Assembly: GCA_036381195.1 (NCBI GenBank)
Contig: DASVDH010000081.1
Location: 4,577 to 68,576 of the forward strand
Origin: RSA9 sp036381195
Lineage (GTDB): Bacteria; Gemmatimonadota; Gemmatimonadetes; Longimicrobiales; RSA9
Reading direction: 5' to 3'
Length of the DNA: 64,000 bases
Under the pieces are notes generated by a model. That model was given only the letters and a program-made list of their open reading frames with translations, was not told the origin of the DNA and ran no database searches. The translations under genes were made by a program, and so were the position numbers. Below are positions 44,748-53,059 of the stretch, piece after piece; positions within the stretch are counted from its first letter, which is position 1; the number at the start of each line of letters is the position of its first letter.

Positions 44748-45221
44748 ATGGACGTTCGAGGCGTGCTTCTCTGGGGGTTTGCGGCGACCACGATCCTGAC
44801 CACGATGCTGCGCGGCAGCCAGGCGGTCGGCCTGACCCGGCTGGATCTCCCCCTGATGCTCGGCCTGATCGTCACGCCGAACCGGGACCACGCCAAGGCG
44901 TACGGCTTCTTCATCCATCTATTCAACGGCTGGCTGTTCACGCTCATCTACGCGGCATTCTTCGAGTATCTGGGTCGCGCGGGCTGGCTGCTCGGCTCGG
45001 TCATCGGCGCGGTGCACGGCCTCTTCGTGCTGGCCGTGGGGCTGCCGGCGGTCCCCGGCCTGCACCCGCGGATGGCCACCGATGCGAGGGGGCCGGAGCC
45101 GACGCGCGAGCTCGAGCCGCCGGGCTTCATGGCGCTGAACTACGGGCGGCAGACGCCGCTGGTGACGCTGCTGGCGCACATCATCTTCGGCGCGATCCTC
45201 GGGACGTTTTATCGCGTCTGA
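44748..45221 (+). CDS. small multi-pass membrane protein of unknown function
   Basis: 157 residues, ATG 44748 with GGAG 3-4 nt upstream. Four predicted membrane segments: VLLWGFAATTILTTMLRGSQ, GFFIHLFNGWLFTLIYAAFF, GSVIGAVHGLFVLAVGLPAV and LLAHIIFGAILGTFY. The sequence between helices 1 and 2 (LGLIVTPNRDHAKAYGF) and between 3 and 4 (PRMATDARGPEP..GFMALNYGRQTPLVT) is polar, with conserved-looking His and Gly in the helices. No family was recognised. It faces the GH15 gene tail to tail and lies 170 bases after the GGDEF remnant; no functional link is apparent. Confidence 0.7.
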   Translation: MDVRGVLLWGFAATTILTTMLRGSQAVGLTRLDLPLMLGLIVTPNRDHAKAYGFFIHLFNGWLFTLIYAAFFEYLGRAGWLLGSVIGAVHGLFVLAVGLPAVPGLHPRMATDARGPEPTRELEPPGFMALNYGRQTPLVTLLAHIIFGAILGTFYRV

Positions 45222-45254
45222 GCAGTGGACCGGCGCCCTATCCGGGCCATCCGG

Positions 45255-47108
45255 TCACCGCTGCGCATTGTGCTCCGCGAGCGTCAGTGCGGCGTTGATC
45301 AACCCGATGTGGCTGAAGGCCTGCGGGAAGTTGCCGAGCTGCTGCCCGGTTTCGGGGTCGATCTGTTCGGCGAGGAGGCCGAGGTCGTTCCGCCGCTCGA
45401 GGAGTCTGGTGAAGCGCTCGTGCGCCTCGTCGAGCCGGCCGAGGCGGGCGAGGGCCTCGACGAGCCAGAACGAGCAGATGAGGAACGCGCCTTCGCCGGC
45501 GGGAAGGCCGTCCGGGCCCAGGTACCGGTAGACGAGCTCCGCGCGCGCGAGGTGACGCCGGACGGCGTCGACGGTGGAGGCGACGCGGGGATCGTCCGGC
45601 GGTAGGAACCCGACCAGTGGGATGACGAGGAGCGCGGCATCGAGGTCGCGGCCGGGCGTGCGGGTGAACGCGCCGAGCGCCTGGCTGTAGCCGTTCTCGA
45701 GGATCCACGAGCGGATGGCGTCGCGGGCGCGCGTGAGGGGCTCGAGCTGGAGCCGGAGGTCGCCCGCGCGAGCGAGCTCCATGGCGCGCTCCAGGCCGAC
45801 CCAGGCCATGACCTTGGAGTGGATGTGCTGCGCGCGCCCGGAGCGGACCTCCCAGATCCCGTCATCGGGCTCAGGCCAGTGCGCCATGATGATGCGCGCC
45901 AGGCCGCCCAGGAGCCGGCGTGCGTCCCTATCGAACTCGCCGCCTGAACTGCGGTACAGGGTGAGGGCATCAATGACCTCGCCGTACACGTCGAGCTGGA
46001 ACTGCCGGTCGGCCGCGTTGCCCACGCGCACCGGGCGCGAGCCGCGGTAGCCCTCCAGGTAATCGAGACTCCGTTCCGGGATGCGCGTGCCGCCGTAGAT
46101 CGTGTAGAGCGGCCTCAGCCCGGGATGGCTGACGGCGGTGGTGTAGAGGAGCCAGCGGGCGAACGCGTGGGCCTCGGCGTGGTAGCCGAGCCGGAGCATC
46201 GCACGGATGGTGAACGCGGCGTCGCGGAGCCAGCAGAAGCGGTAGTCCCAGTTGCGGACGCCGCCCACGCGCTCGGGGAGCGAGCTGGTCGGCGCGGCGA
46301 TGATCGCGCCGGACGGCGCGTAGGTGAGCAGCTTGAGGACGAGGGCGCTCCGCAGCACGGCATCGCCGTGGGCGCCCACGCTGCGGCAGGCGCCGCTCCA
46401 GCCGATCCAGAACTCTTCGGTCAGCCGCTGGAGCAGGTCGAGGTTGCCCAGCACCGGCAGGTCGGCCGGCGCCTCGGGCGAGTACGAGAGCGCGAAGTCC
46501 AGTTGCTCCCCGGCGTGCAGGGGGAACCGTCCGACCAGCGTTCCGTCCGCGCTCTCGAGCAGGGCGTTGCTGACGACGTGCAGCGCGTGGCTGCCCCATT
46601 CGATCGCGTAGCGGGTCGGGCGTTGCCGTCGCACGAGGGGCGTGCGGCGGCCGAATTGCGGCCTGGCCGCGATGCGGACATCCAGGATCACGCTTCCATC
46701 GATGCAGCGGACCCGCCGTACGATCTCCCGGAACGCGACGGGATAGGTCCGCTTCTGGGCCTCCGTCAGCGCGGGCATGAAGTCCACGACGCGGACGACG
46801 CCGCCCGCGCCGGTGAATTCGGTCTCCAGGATGTTGGTCCGCGGGAGATAGCGGCGCCGCGCGCGGAACGGCCCGGCGGGGCGGATCTCGAACGTGCCGC
46901 CGAGATCGGCATCGAGGATCCGCGCGAACACGGCGTCGCTGTCGAAGCGCGGCACGCACCACCAGTCGATCGAGCCGAACCGCGAGACCAGGGCAATGCT
47001 GCGGCCGTCGCCGATCACGGCGTAGTCGCCGATCGGGAGGTAGCGGGGTCGTGTCGGTTCGGGCGCGTCCGTGTCAGCGGGTGCCGTAGACGAGGTAGCG
47101 GGCGGCAT
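45255..47108 (-). CDS. GH15 glucoamylase/trehalase-family glucosidase
   Basis: Exo-acting inverting glucosidase that frees glucose from maltodextrins or trehalose; no signal peptide, so cytoplasmic. ATG 47108 (GGAGG 5 nt upstream) overlaps the preceding dehydratase gene by 35 nt. About 617 residues, typical for bacterial GH15. N-terminal beta-sandwich: IGDYAVIGDGRSIALVSRFG and IDWWCVPRFDSDAVFARIL. The (alpha/alpha)6 domain starts near residue 270 with RNWDYRFCWLRDAAFTIRA; the second half has KVMAWVGLERAMELA, GEGAFLICSFWLVEAL and EQIDPETGQQLGNFPQAFSH, where catalytic Glu residues of the family lie. Bacterial members of this length include trehalases, so either substrate is possible. Last gene of the sugar-oxidation operon, feeding glucose to glucose dehydrogenase. 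Confidence 0.92.
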   Translation of the reverse strand: MPPATSSTAPADTDAPEPTRPRYLPIGDYAVIGDGRSIALVSRFGSIDWWCVPRFDSDAVFARILDADLGGTFEIRPAGPFRARRRYLPRTNILETEFTGAGGVVRVVDFMPALTEAQKRTYPVAFREIVRRVRCIDGSVILDVRIAARPQFGRRTPLVRRQRPTRYAIEWGSHALHVVSNALLESADGTLVGRFPLHAGEQLDFALSYSPEAPADLPVLGNLDLLQRLTEEFWIGWSGACRSVGAHGDAVLRSALVLKLLTYAPSGAIIAAPTSSLPERVGGVRNWDYRFCWLRDAAFTIRAMLRLGYHAEAHAFARWLLYTTAVSHPGLRPLYTIYGGTRIPERSLDYLEGYRGSRPVRVGNAADRQFQLDVYGEVIDALTLYRSSGGEFDRDARRLLGGLARIIMAHWPEPDDGIWEVRSGRAQHIHSKVMAWVGLERAMELARAGDLRLQLEPLTRARDAIRSWILENGYSQALGAFTRTPGRDLDAALLVIPLVGFLPPDDPRVASTVDAVRRHLARAELVYRYLGPDGLPAGEGAFLICSFWLVEALARLGRLDEAHERFTRLLERRNDLGLLAEQIDPETGQQLGNFPQAFSHIGLINAALTLAEHNAQR

Positions 47109-48195
47109 CGGACCTCCGCAGCTCGATCCCGATCCCGGGGCGCGCGGGATCGGGATGGAGCACGCCGTTGCGTGGCTCGAGCGCGCCGTCGAAGAGCGCT
47201 CGCTCGATGCGGACATGGTCGTGGAAGTATTCGACGTGCTGGACCGCGGGGGCGGCGCAACAGGGGTGCGCGTGCAGTGATGGCGCCGTGTGGGCGGAGA
47301 GGGGGATTCCGTGGGCCTCGCACAGGGCCGCAACGCGGAGGAAGCCGGTGATCCCGGCGCAGCGTGTGGCGTCCGCCTGGAGCACGTCGATGGCGCCGGC
47401 CTCCAGCGCGCGGCGGAACTCCACCAGCTCGTAGCCGTACTCGCCGGCGGCGATGTCCATGCCGGCGGGCGCGCGGTCGCGCAGCAGGCGGAGACCCTCC
47501 AGGTCGCCGAACGGGACCGGCTCCTCGAACCACGACACCCCCGCCTCGCGGAAGCGCTCGGCCATCGCGAGCGCCGTCTTGCGGCTGTAGGCGCCGTTCG
47601 CGTCCACGAACAGCTCCGCGTCCGGCCCGATCGCTTCGCGGGCCGCCTGCACGCGGCGCGGGTCTTCGGCCGGCCGGGTCCCGACCTTCATCTTCACTCG
47701 CCGGATCCCGGCCTCGACCCAGTGGGCGAGCTGTTCCTGCAGCCTGGCGACCGGGTAGGAGGTGAAGCCGCCGCTGCCGTAGACGGGCACGCCGTCGCGC
47801 ACGGCGCCCAGGAGCGCGACGAGCGGCAGTCCGAGGAGCCGCGCCTTGAGGTCCCAGAGCGCGTTGTCCACGGCGGAGATTGCCATCGCGCAGATGCCGG
47901 GGTGCCCGAGGTTGCGGACCTCGCGCCACAGGTCCGCCCAGATCGCCGGGATCGCCATCGGATCGCGCCCGACCACCAGCCTGGTGAGGCGCTCGTCGAT
48001 GAGCCGCGCGGTGGCCGTATCCGCGTACGTGTAGCCGAGCCCGGTGACGCCCGCGGCCCGCGCCTCGACGATCACGATGGTGGTGGAGTCCCAGGCCAGC
48101 GTGCCGTCGGATTCGGGGAAATCGGTCGGCACCGTGTAGGCCGAGACGTCGATCCGGTCGATCGTGGTCCGCGTGTGCTCCGCTCCTCGAGCCAC
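47074..48195 (-). CDS. enolase-superfamily (mandelate racemase/gluconate-dehydratase-like) enzyme
   Basis: Metal-dependent dehydratase or racemase of sugar acids. GTG start at 48195 with GGGAGG 5 nt upstream, 373 residues. Capping domain, then a TIM barrel with the complete mandelate-racemase set: KxK (Lys168, Lys170 in RRVKMKVG), metal ligands Asp198 (VDAN), Glu224 (WFEEP) and Glu252 (AAGEYGY), and a His302 (SAHTAPSLHAH)/Asp275 dyad. Beside a glucose 1-dehydrogenase, the likely substrate is gluconate, giving 2-keto-3-deoxygluconate as in archaeal gluconate dehydratases of this superfamily. Genomic context supports this but sequence alone cannot exclude galactonate, rhamnonate or a racemase role. 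Coupled to GH15 by a 35-nt overlap. Confidence 0.88.
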   Translation of the reverse strand: MARGAEHTRTTIDRIDVSAYTVPTDFPESDGTLAWDSTTIVIVEARAAGVTGLGYTYADTATARLIDERLTRLVVGRDPMAIPAIWADLWREVRNLGHPGICAMAISAVDNALWDLKARLLGLPLVALLGAVRDGVPVYGSGGFTSYPVARLQEQLAHWVEAGIRRVKMKVGTRPAEDPRRVQAAREAIGPDAELFVDANGAYSRKTALAMAERFREAGVSWFEEPVPFGDLEGLRLLRDRAPAGMDIAAGEYGYELVEFRRALEAGAIDVLQADATRCAGITGFLRVAALCEAHGIPLSAHTAPSLHAHPCCAAPAVQHVEYFHDHVRIERALFDGALEPRNGVLHPDPARPGIGIELRRSDAARYLVYGTR

Positions 48196-48271
48196 GCCGC
48201 CTCCCGTCCTCAGATCGAACGCTCCCGCGGCGAGGGGCGGCGCGCGGATCCGGCCATCCCCCGCGCCTCGC

Positions 48272-48649
48272 TCAATCGCCTGCTGGGTAGGCGATCGTCG
48301 TGATCAGCGCGTTCTCCGCCTGCCGCGAGTCCAGCCGCGTGTGCTGCACCACGACTGGCACATCGGATTCGATGACGCTCGCGTAGGGCGTCTCTTTCGC
48401 GATCGGCTCCGGGTCGCGGAGCTCGTTGAAGCGGAGATGCAGCGTCCGCCGCGCGGGCACCGTCACGCGGTAGGGGCCGACGGGCTCGCGGTCGGTGTAG
48501 AAGATCGTGATCTCGACGTGCGCATCGCGATCCGCGGTGTTGAGGAGGCAGGCGACCTCGTGACTGGTCATCTGCGGCTCCGGGCCGTGGCTCCAGCCGG
48601 GGATGTATCCCTCGGCGATGGCCCAGCGCTTACGCCCGATGGGTTCCAT
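48272..48649 (-). CDS. Anabaena sensory rhodopsin transducer (ASRT) family protein
   Basis: 125-residue soluble protein, the same length as Anabaena ASRT. ATG 48649 lies 20 nt inside the end of the glucose dehydrogenase gene, so translation is probably coupled; no separate ribosome site is seen. The whole family pattern is present: RKRWAIAEGYIPGWSHGPEPQ, SHEVACLLNTADRDAHVEIT, FYTDREPVGPYRVTVPARRT, LHLRFNELRDPEPI, and IESDVPVVVQHTRLDSRQAE with NALITTIAYPAG. ASRT is a tetrameric beta-sandwich known as the partner of a sensory rhodopsin, yet most members come from organisms without rhodopsins and have been proposed to bind small molecules, probably sugars. No rhodopsin is in this window. Its place between sugar dehydrogenase and sugar-acid dehydratase suggests a sugar-sensing or accessory role. 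Confidence 0.93.
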   Translation of the reverse strand: MEPIGRKRWAIAEGYIPGWSHGPEPQMTSHEVACLLNTADRDAHVEITIFYTDREPVGPYRVTVPARRTLHLRFNELRDPEPIAKETPYASVIESDVPVVVQHTRLDSRQAENALITTIAYPAGD

Positions 48650-49826
48650 GGCGGTTGGTCGGGGTCGAAGGACTTTCGGACCGCGGCGTTGCAGAATCCG
48701 TACCTCGCTCGAGCGGCGCCGCGTCGCCCCACTCGACCACCGCCTTGATCTCGCCGGCCGGATGCCGGTGCAGCGCGGCCTCCGCATCGGACGGCGCGTA
48801 GCGGTGCGTGATCAGCCGGTCCACGTGCCCGTTCCAGCGGTGCGATGCGTGGACCAGATCGTCTACGGCCATCTGGAAATGGCCACGCGCCGCGTTCACG
48901 CTGCCGATCATCACCTGGTTGTTCAGCACCAGGTGCCGGACGAGGTCACAGGCGTCGAGCCGCGCGACGCAGTGGGCGGTCGGGATCCCGGTGAGGACGT
49001 AGACGCCGTTGTCGCTCAGCGCCTCGAGGAGGTTGAAGGCGAGCCTGGGCGCGCCGGTCGCCTCGAACGCGAGCTCCATCGGGCCGAGTCTTGCCCTGAG
49101 GTCCTCGGCCGGGACGCGCCGGCCGTCCACGTACGTCCCGCCGATGCGCGCGAGCCACGCGGGCCGCGCGGTCTCCGCATCCACCACGTCGAGCCCATGG
49201 ACCTCGGCGCCGCGGAGGACGAGGGCCATGGCGGCGAGCAGGCCGATCGGGCCGAGCCCCGCCACGAGGCAGCGGCGGCCGTGGAGCCAGTCCGGCGTCG
49301 CGCCGGCGCCGGGCAGCCGCGCGACCTGCAGGCGCACGGCCTCATCGATCGCCTTCTCGACCACCGAGAGCGGCTCTGTCAGGACCCCGATGGACGCGAT
49401 CTCGCGAGGCACGGCCACCACGTACTGCTCGCGATCCACGACGTACTCGGCCTGAAAGCCGTCGAGCCTATCGATCCCGCGCTCGCGGTAGCCGCCCGTG
49501 AGGCACATGTCCGAGCGGTTCATGGCGCACGGCAGGCAGCGTCCGCAGCCGCGGCGCACGGTGAAGACGGCCAGGTCGCCCGGGCGGACGCGCTTCACCG
49601 CCTCCCCCGCCTCCACGACCTCGCCCAGCATCTCGTGGCCGATGACGAGGTCATGACTCCCGGCCGGCGCTTCTGCACGGCCGCCCGCGGCGGCTTCGCG
49701 GTCCGTGCCGCAGATCCCGACGCGCAGGACGCGCAGCATGATCTCGTCCGGCGCGGAAACCTCGGGCTTCGGGCGCTCGACGAGCCGCACCTGCCGCGTG
49801 CCGGGGACGATGGCGAGAGCCCTCAC
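48630..49826 (-). CDS. zinc-dependent glucose 1-dehydrogenase (medium-chain, archaeal type)
   Basis: Oxidises D-glucose (often also galactose) to gluconolactone with NAD(P). GTG start at 49826 with GGGAG about 8 nt upstream; 398 residues. GroES-like domain with catalytic-zinc segment VGICGTDRE and GHEMLGEVVEAG, structural zinc CGRCLPCAMNRSDMC (Cx2Cx2Cx7C), then a Rossmann fold with VAGLGPIGLLAAM and acidic strand end LDVVDA, and the glucose-DH-specific NNQVMIGSVNAARGHFQMAV. PSLAxxEP-type EPLSVVEKAI also fits the Thermoplasma/Sulfolobus group. The stop lies inside the ASRT gene start. Together with the downstream dehydratase it outlines the non-phosphorylative Entner-Doudoroff entry. Confidence 0.9.
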   Translation of the reverse strand: MRALAIVPGTRQVRLVERPKPEVSAPDEIMLRVLRVGICGTDREAAAGGRAEAPAGSHDLVIGHEMLGEVVEAGEAVKRVRPGDLAVFTVRRGCGRCLPCAMNRSDMCLTGGYRERGIDRLDGFQAEYVVDREQYVVAVPREIASIGVLTEPLSVVEKAIDEAVRLQVARLPGAGATPDWLHGRRCLVAGLGPIGLLAAMALVLRGAEVHGLDVVDAETARPAWLARIGGTYVDGRRVPAEDLRARLGPMELAFEATGAPRLAFNLLEALSDNGVYVLTGIPTAHCVARLDACDLVRHLVLNNQVMIGSVNAARGHFQMAVDDLVHASHRWNGHVDRLITHRYAPSDAEAALHRHPAGEIKAVVEWGDAAPLERGTDSATPRSESPSTPTNRHGTHRA

Positions 49827-49863
49827 GGTTCGCTCCCTCCCGTGCGCGCGCGCATCGGCTTCC

Positions 49864-52800
49864 TCACCACCTGCCACGTGTGAGGCGCCACGCCAGCGCG
49901 CCGCCCACGGCGAGGCCGGCGCCGAGCCCGGCCATGGCGGAAGCCGAGGGCGACGTCGGCTCGACCAGCTCCCGCGGCGCGAGCGCGCGCGCGTACGCCT
50001 CCGGCGTCCGGCCCGTCGGCGGCCGCTCGCCCTCCACCGCCATCCGCAGCACCTGGGCGAGGTGGAGCGCGCGGCGGTCCGTGGTCTGGCGGATCTGCTC
50101 GCGGCAACTGAACCCGTCCGTGACGATGATCGTGTCCTGGCCGGCAGCGCGGACCGCCGGCAACAGCACGCGCTCGCCGGCGCCGATCGAGACGTCGTAC
50201 TTCTCCGCCTCGAAGCCGAACGAGCCGGCCATGCCGCAGCAGCCGGAGTCGAGGATCTGGAAATCGAGGCCGATGCGCGGCAGCAGCTCCTGTTCCGCGT
50301 CCATGTGCATGATGGCCTTCTGGTGGCAGTGGCCGTGGACGATGGCGCGGGCGCGGAGCCGTGGCGGCTCGTAGCCCCGCGCCTCGCGGACCAGGAACTC
50401 GGCCAGCGTCATCGCTTGCGCGCGGAGCCGCTGCGCATCCGGGTCGTCGGGAAACAGCTCGTGGAGCTCGTCCCGGAACACGGAGACGCAGCTCGGCTCG
50501 AGCCCCACGATCGGCGTGCCGGCGCGGATCTGCGGCCTGAGCACGTCCATGACGCGGCGGAGCTGGTGCCTGGCCAGGTCCAGCATGCCGAAGTCGTAGA
50601 GCGGGCGGCCGCAGCAGAGGAACGGCCGCGGCACGTCCACGCGGAAGCCGGCATCCTCGAGCACGTCCACTGCCGCCGCGGCGATCTCCGGGTGGAAGTG
50701 GTTGTTGAACGTGTCCGGCCAGAGGATGACCTCGGGCCCGCCACGGACCCGCGTGCCTCGCCGTTTGAACCACGCCGTGAACGTGCGCGGCGCGAGCGTC
50801 GGGAACTGCCGCTCGGGCGCCATGCCGACCGCAGCCTTGGCCAGGCCGCGCAGCCCCGGCGTGCGCGCGGCGAGGTTGGCGAGCCCCGGCGCGAGCGAGG
50901 CGGCGCGCACCCACCAGAAGACGAGGCCGTAGGCGTAGGCGGAGAGCGGGCGCGGGCGGTGCTCGTAGTAGTGCGAGAGGAACTCGGCCTTGTACGTGGC
51001 CATGTCCACCCTGACCGGGCACTCGTGCTTGCACCCCTTGCAGGCGAGGCACAGGTCGAGCGCCTCCTTGACGTTCTGGTCGCGCCACCCGTTCGTGACC
51101 GGGTCGCCCTGGAGCATCTCGAAGAGCAGGCGCGCGCGCCCGCGCGTCGTGTGCTTCTCCTCGCGCAGCACCATGTAGCTCGGGCACATGGTGCCGGTGT
51201 CCAGCTTGCGGCACTTGCCGATGCCCTGGCAGCGCAGCGTTGCGCGGGCAAAGCTTCCCCCGTCGTGCGGGAAGGCGAACGCCGTCTCCGGCCGTGGCGG
51301 CTCGTAGTCCGGGCCGAGCCTCAGGTCCGCGTCCAGTGGCCGCGCGTCCACGACCTTGCCCGGGTTCATCTTCCCGTCCGGGTCCCAGATCGCCTTGAAC
51401 TCGCGGAAGGCCTGGACCAGCTCGGGCCCGAACATCTTCGTGAGCAGCTCGCCCCGCGCCTGGCCGTCGCCGTGCTCACCGGAGAGCGAGCCGCCGTAGC
51501 CGACGACGAGGTCGGCCGCACGCTCGACGAACTCGCGGTAGCGCTCGATGCCGCCGCGGCTCTCGAGGTCGAAATCGATGCTGCAATGGACGAGGCCCTG
51601 GCCGAAGTGGCCGTAGAGTGACGCCTGGTAGCCGAACTCGCCCAGGAGGCGCCGGAAGTCGCGGAGGTAATCGCCCACGCGGTCCGGCGGGACCGCCGAG
51701 TCCTCCCAGCCAGGCCACGCGGGCTTCAATCCGGGCACGAGCGCGGTCGCGCCCAGCCCCGCCTCGCGCAGCTCCCACAGCTCGTGCGCCGTGGCGCGGC
51801 GGTCGTGGAGGAGCATGGCGGGCGGGATGCTTTCGCGGCGCAGCTCATCCATGAGCCGATGGGCCCGGTCGCGCGCGTCGGCCAGCGCGTCGCCGCCGAA
51901 TTCGACGAGCAGGAACCCGCCGCCGGCGGGGAGCAGCTCGGCGACCTGGCGCTCGAAGCCCTGGACGCGCAGATCGGCAATGAGCCGGTCGTCGAGCCCT
52001 TCGATGGCGAGCGGGCGGTGCTCGCGGACGAGCGGCACGTGGTCGCCCGCCGCCGCGACGTCGGGGAATCCGAGCACGAGCAGCACCCGCTCCGCCGGGT
52101 TGGGGATCAGCGTGACCTCCGCCTCGAGATACGCGACGCACGTGCCCTCGGTGCCCGCGAGCGCGCGCGCCACGTTGAAGCCTTTCTCCGGCAGCAGGTC
52201 GTCCAGGTTGTAGCCCGAGACGCGGCGCGGGATCTTCGGGTAGCGCTCGCGGATGAGGTTCGCGTAGCGGTCCCGCAGCTCGCGGAGGCGGCGGTAGATC
52301 TCGGCCGCCGGCCCGCTGCCGCGCGTGATCGCGTCCAGCTCCGCCTCGCTCGTCGCGCCGACGCGGAGCCGCACCCCGTGGTACGTCACAACCTCGAGCG
52401 AGATCAGGTTGTCCGACGTCCTGGCGCCGGGCCCGTAGAACTCGGCCTGCACGGAGTGGCTGCCGCACGAGTTGTTGGCGATCATGCCGCCCAGCGTGTT
52501 CCAGCCGTGCGTGGCGGGGTCGGGGCCGAACGTCAGCCCGTGCTTCGCGGCCGCGTTCCGCAACGCATCCAGCACGGTGCCGGGCTGGACCCGGGCACGC
52601 CGCCGCGCCGGGTCGAGCTCGAGCACGGCGCGCAGATACTTCGAGACGTCGATGACCACCGCAGCGTTGACCGTCTGACCGGCGAGCCCGGTACCGCCGC
52701 CCCGGAACGCGACCGGCGCGCCGAACGCGCGGCACGCCGCGATGGTCTCGACGATGTCGTCGGCCGTCCGCGGGATCACGACGCCGAGCGGCGGGAATCG

Positions 52801-52992
52801 GTAATTCGACGCATCATCGGCATAGAGCCCGCGGTCGCCGTCCGAGAAGCGGACCTCGCCTCCGATCCGGTCGCGGAGCGCGCGCGCCAGCGCGCGGCCA
52901 TCCCTGCGCGCGGGCGCCGCCACCGCGGGCAGGATGCGGGGCGGGCGTCGTGCCGGGCTCACGAGCCCGACCGGTTGCTCACGGGACTTCAT
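49864..52992 (-). CDS. ydiJ: YdiJ-like FAD/Fe-S D-2-hydroxyacid dehydrogenase (GlcD-GlcF fusion)
   Basis: 1042-residue respiratory flavoprotein oxidising a D-2-hydroxyacid (D-2-hydroxyglutarate, D-lactate or glycolate) to the 2-oxo acid. ATG 52992 with AGGAG 9 nt upstream. FAD-binding type 4 domain: GVVIPRTADDIVE, AFRGGGTGLAGQTV and ATHGWNTLGGMIANNSCG; FAD-linked oxidase C-domain with YGGSLSGEHGDGQARGELL. Fe-S part: GIGKCRKL and CLACKGCKHECPV, then two CCG domains (CCGRPLYDFG, HGHCHQKA, CCGMAGSFGFEAEKYD). Length and order match E. coli YdiJ (1018 aa). A C-terminal hydrophobic helix (AGLGAGLAVGGALAW) may anchor it to the membrane. 37 nt before glucose dehydrogenase, 67 nt after PoxB. Confidence 0.93.
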   Translation of the reverse strand: MKSREQPVGLVSPARRPPRILPAVAAPARRDGRALARALRDRIGGEVRFSDGDRGLYADDASNYRFPPLGVVIPRTADDIVETIAACRAFGAPVAFRGGGTGLAGQTVNAAVVIDVSKYLRAVLELDPARRRARVQPGTVLDALRNAAAKHGLTFGPDPATHGWNTLGGMIANNSCGSHSVQAEFYGPGARTSDNLISLEVVTYHGVRLRVGATSEAELDAITRGSGPAAEIYRRLRELRDRYANLIRERYPKIPRRVSGYNLDDLLPEKGFNVARALAGTEGTCVAYLEAEVTLIPNPAERVLLVLGFPDVAAAGDHVPLVREHRPLAIEGLDDRLIADLRVQGFERQVAELLPAGGGFLLVEFGGDALADARDRAHRLMDELRRESIPPAMLLHDRRATAHELWELREAGLGATALVPGLKPAWPGWEDSAVPPDRVGDYLRDFRRLLGEFGYQASLYGHFGQGLVHCSIDFDLESRGGIERYREFVERAADLVVGYGGSLSGEHGDGQARGELLTKMFGPELVQAFREFKAIWDPDGKMNPGKVVDARPLDADLRLGPDYEPPRPETAFAFPHDGGSFARATLRCQGIGKCRKLDTGTMCPSYMVLREEKHTTRGRARLLFEMLQGDPVTNGWRDQNVKEALDLCLACKGCKHECPVRVDMATYKAEFLSHYYEHRPRPLSAYAYGLVFWWVRAASLAPGLANLAARTPGLRGLAKAAVGMAPERQFPTLAPRTFTAWFKRRGTRVRGGPEVILWPDTFNNHFHPEIAAAAVDVLEDAGFRVDVPRPFLCCGRPLYDFGMLDLARHQLRRVMDVLRPQIRAGTPIVGLEPSCVSVFRDELHELFPDDPDAQRLRAQAMTLAEFLVREARGYEPPRLRARAIVHGHCHQKAIMHMDAEQELLPRIGLDFQILDSGCCGMAGSFGFEAEKYDVSIGAGERVLLPAVRAAGQDTIIVTDGFSCREQIRQTTDRRALHLAQVLRMAVEGERPPTGRTPEAYARALAPRELVEPTSPSASAMAGLGAGLAVGGALAWRLTRGRW

Positions 52993-53059
52993 TCGATCCG
53001 CTCCTGCCGCCGTGCGCCCGCGCCCGCCGCGGCGGGGAGTGCGGGCTCCGGCGGCGCGC

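Noticed and set aside
48272..48649. Phototransduction by a rhodopsin-transducer pair
   Set aside because: No seven-helix retinal protein is present in the window; sugar-gene context is a better explanation.
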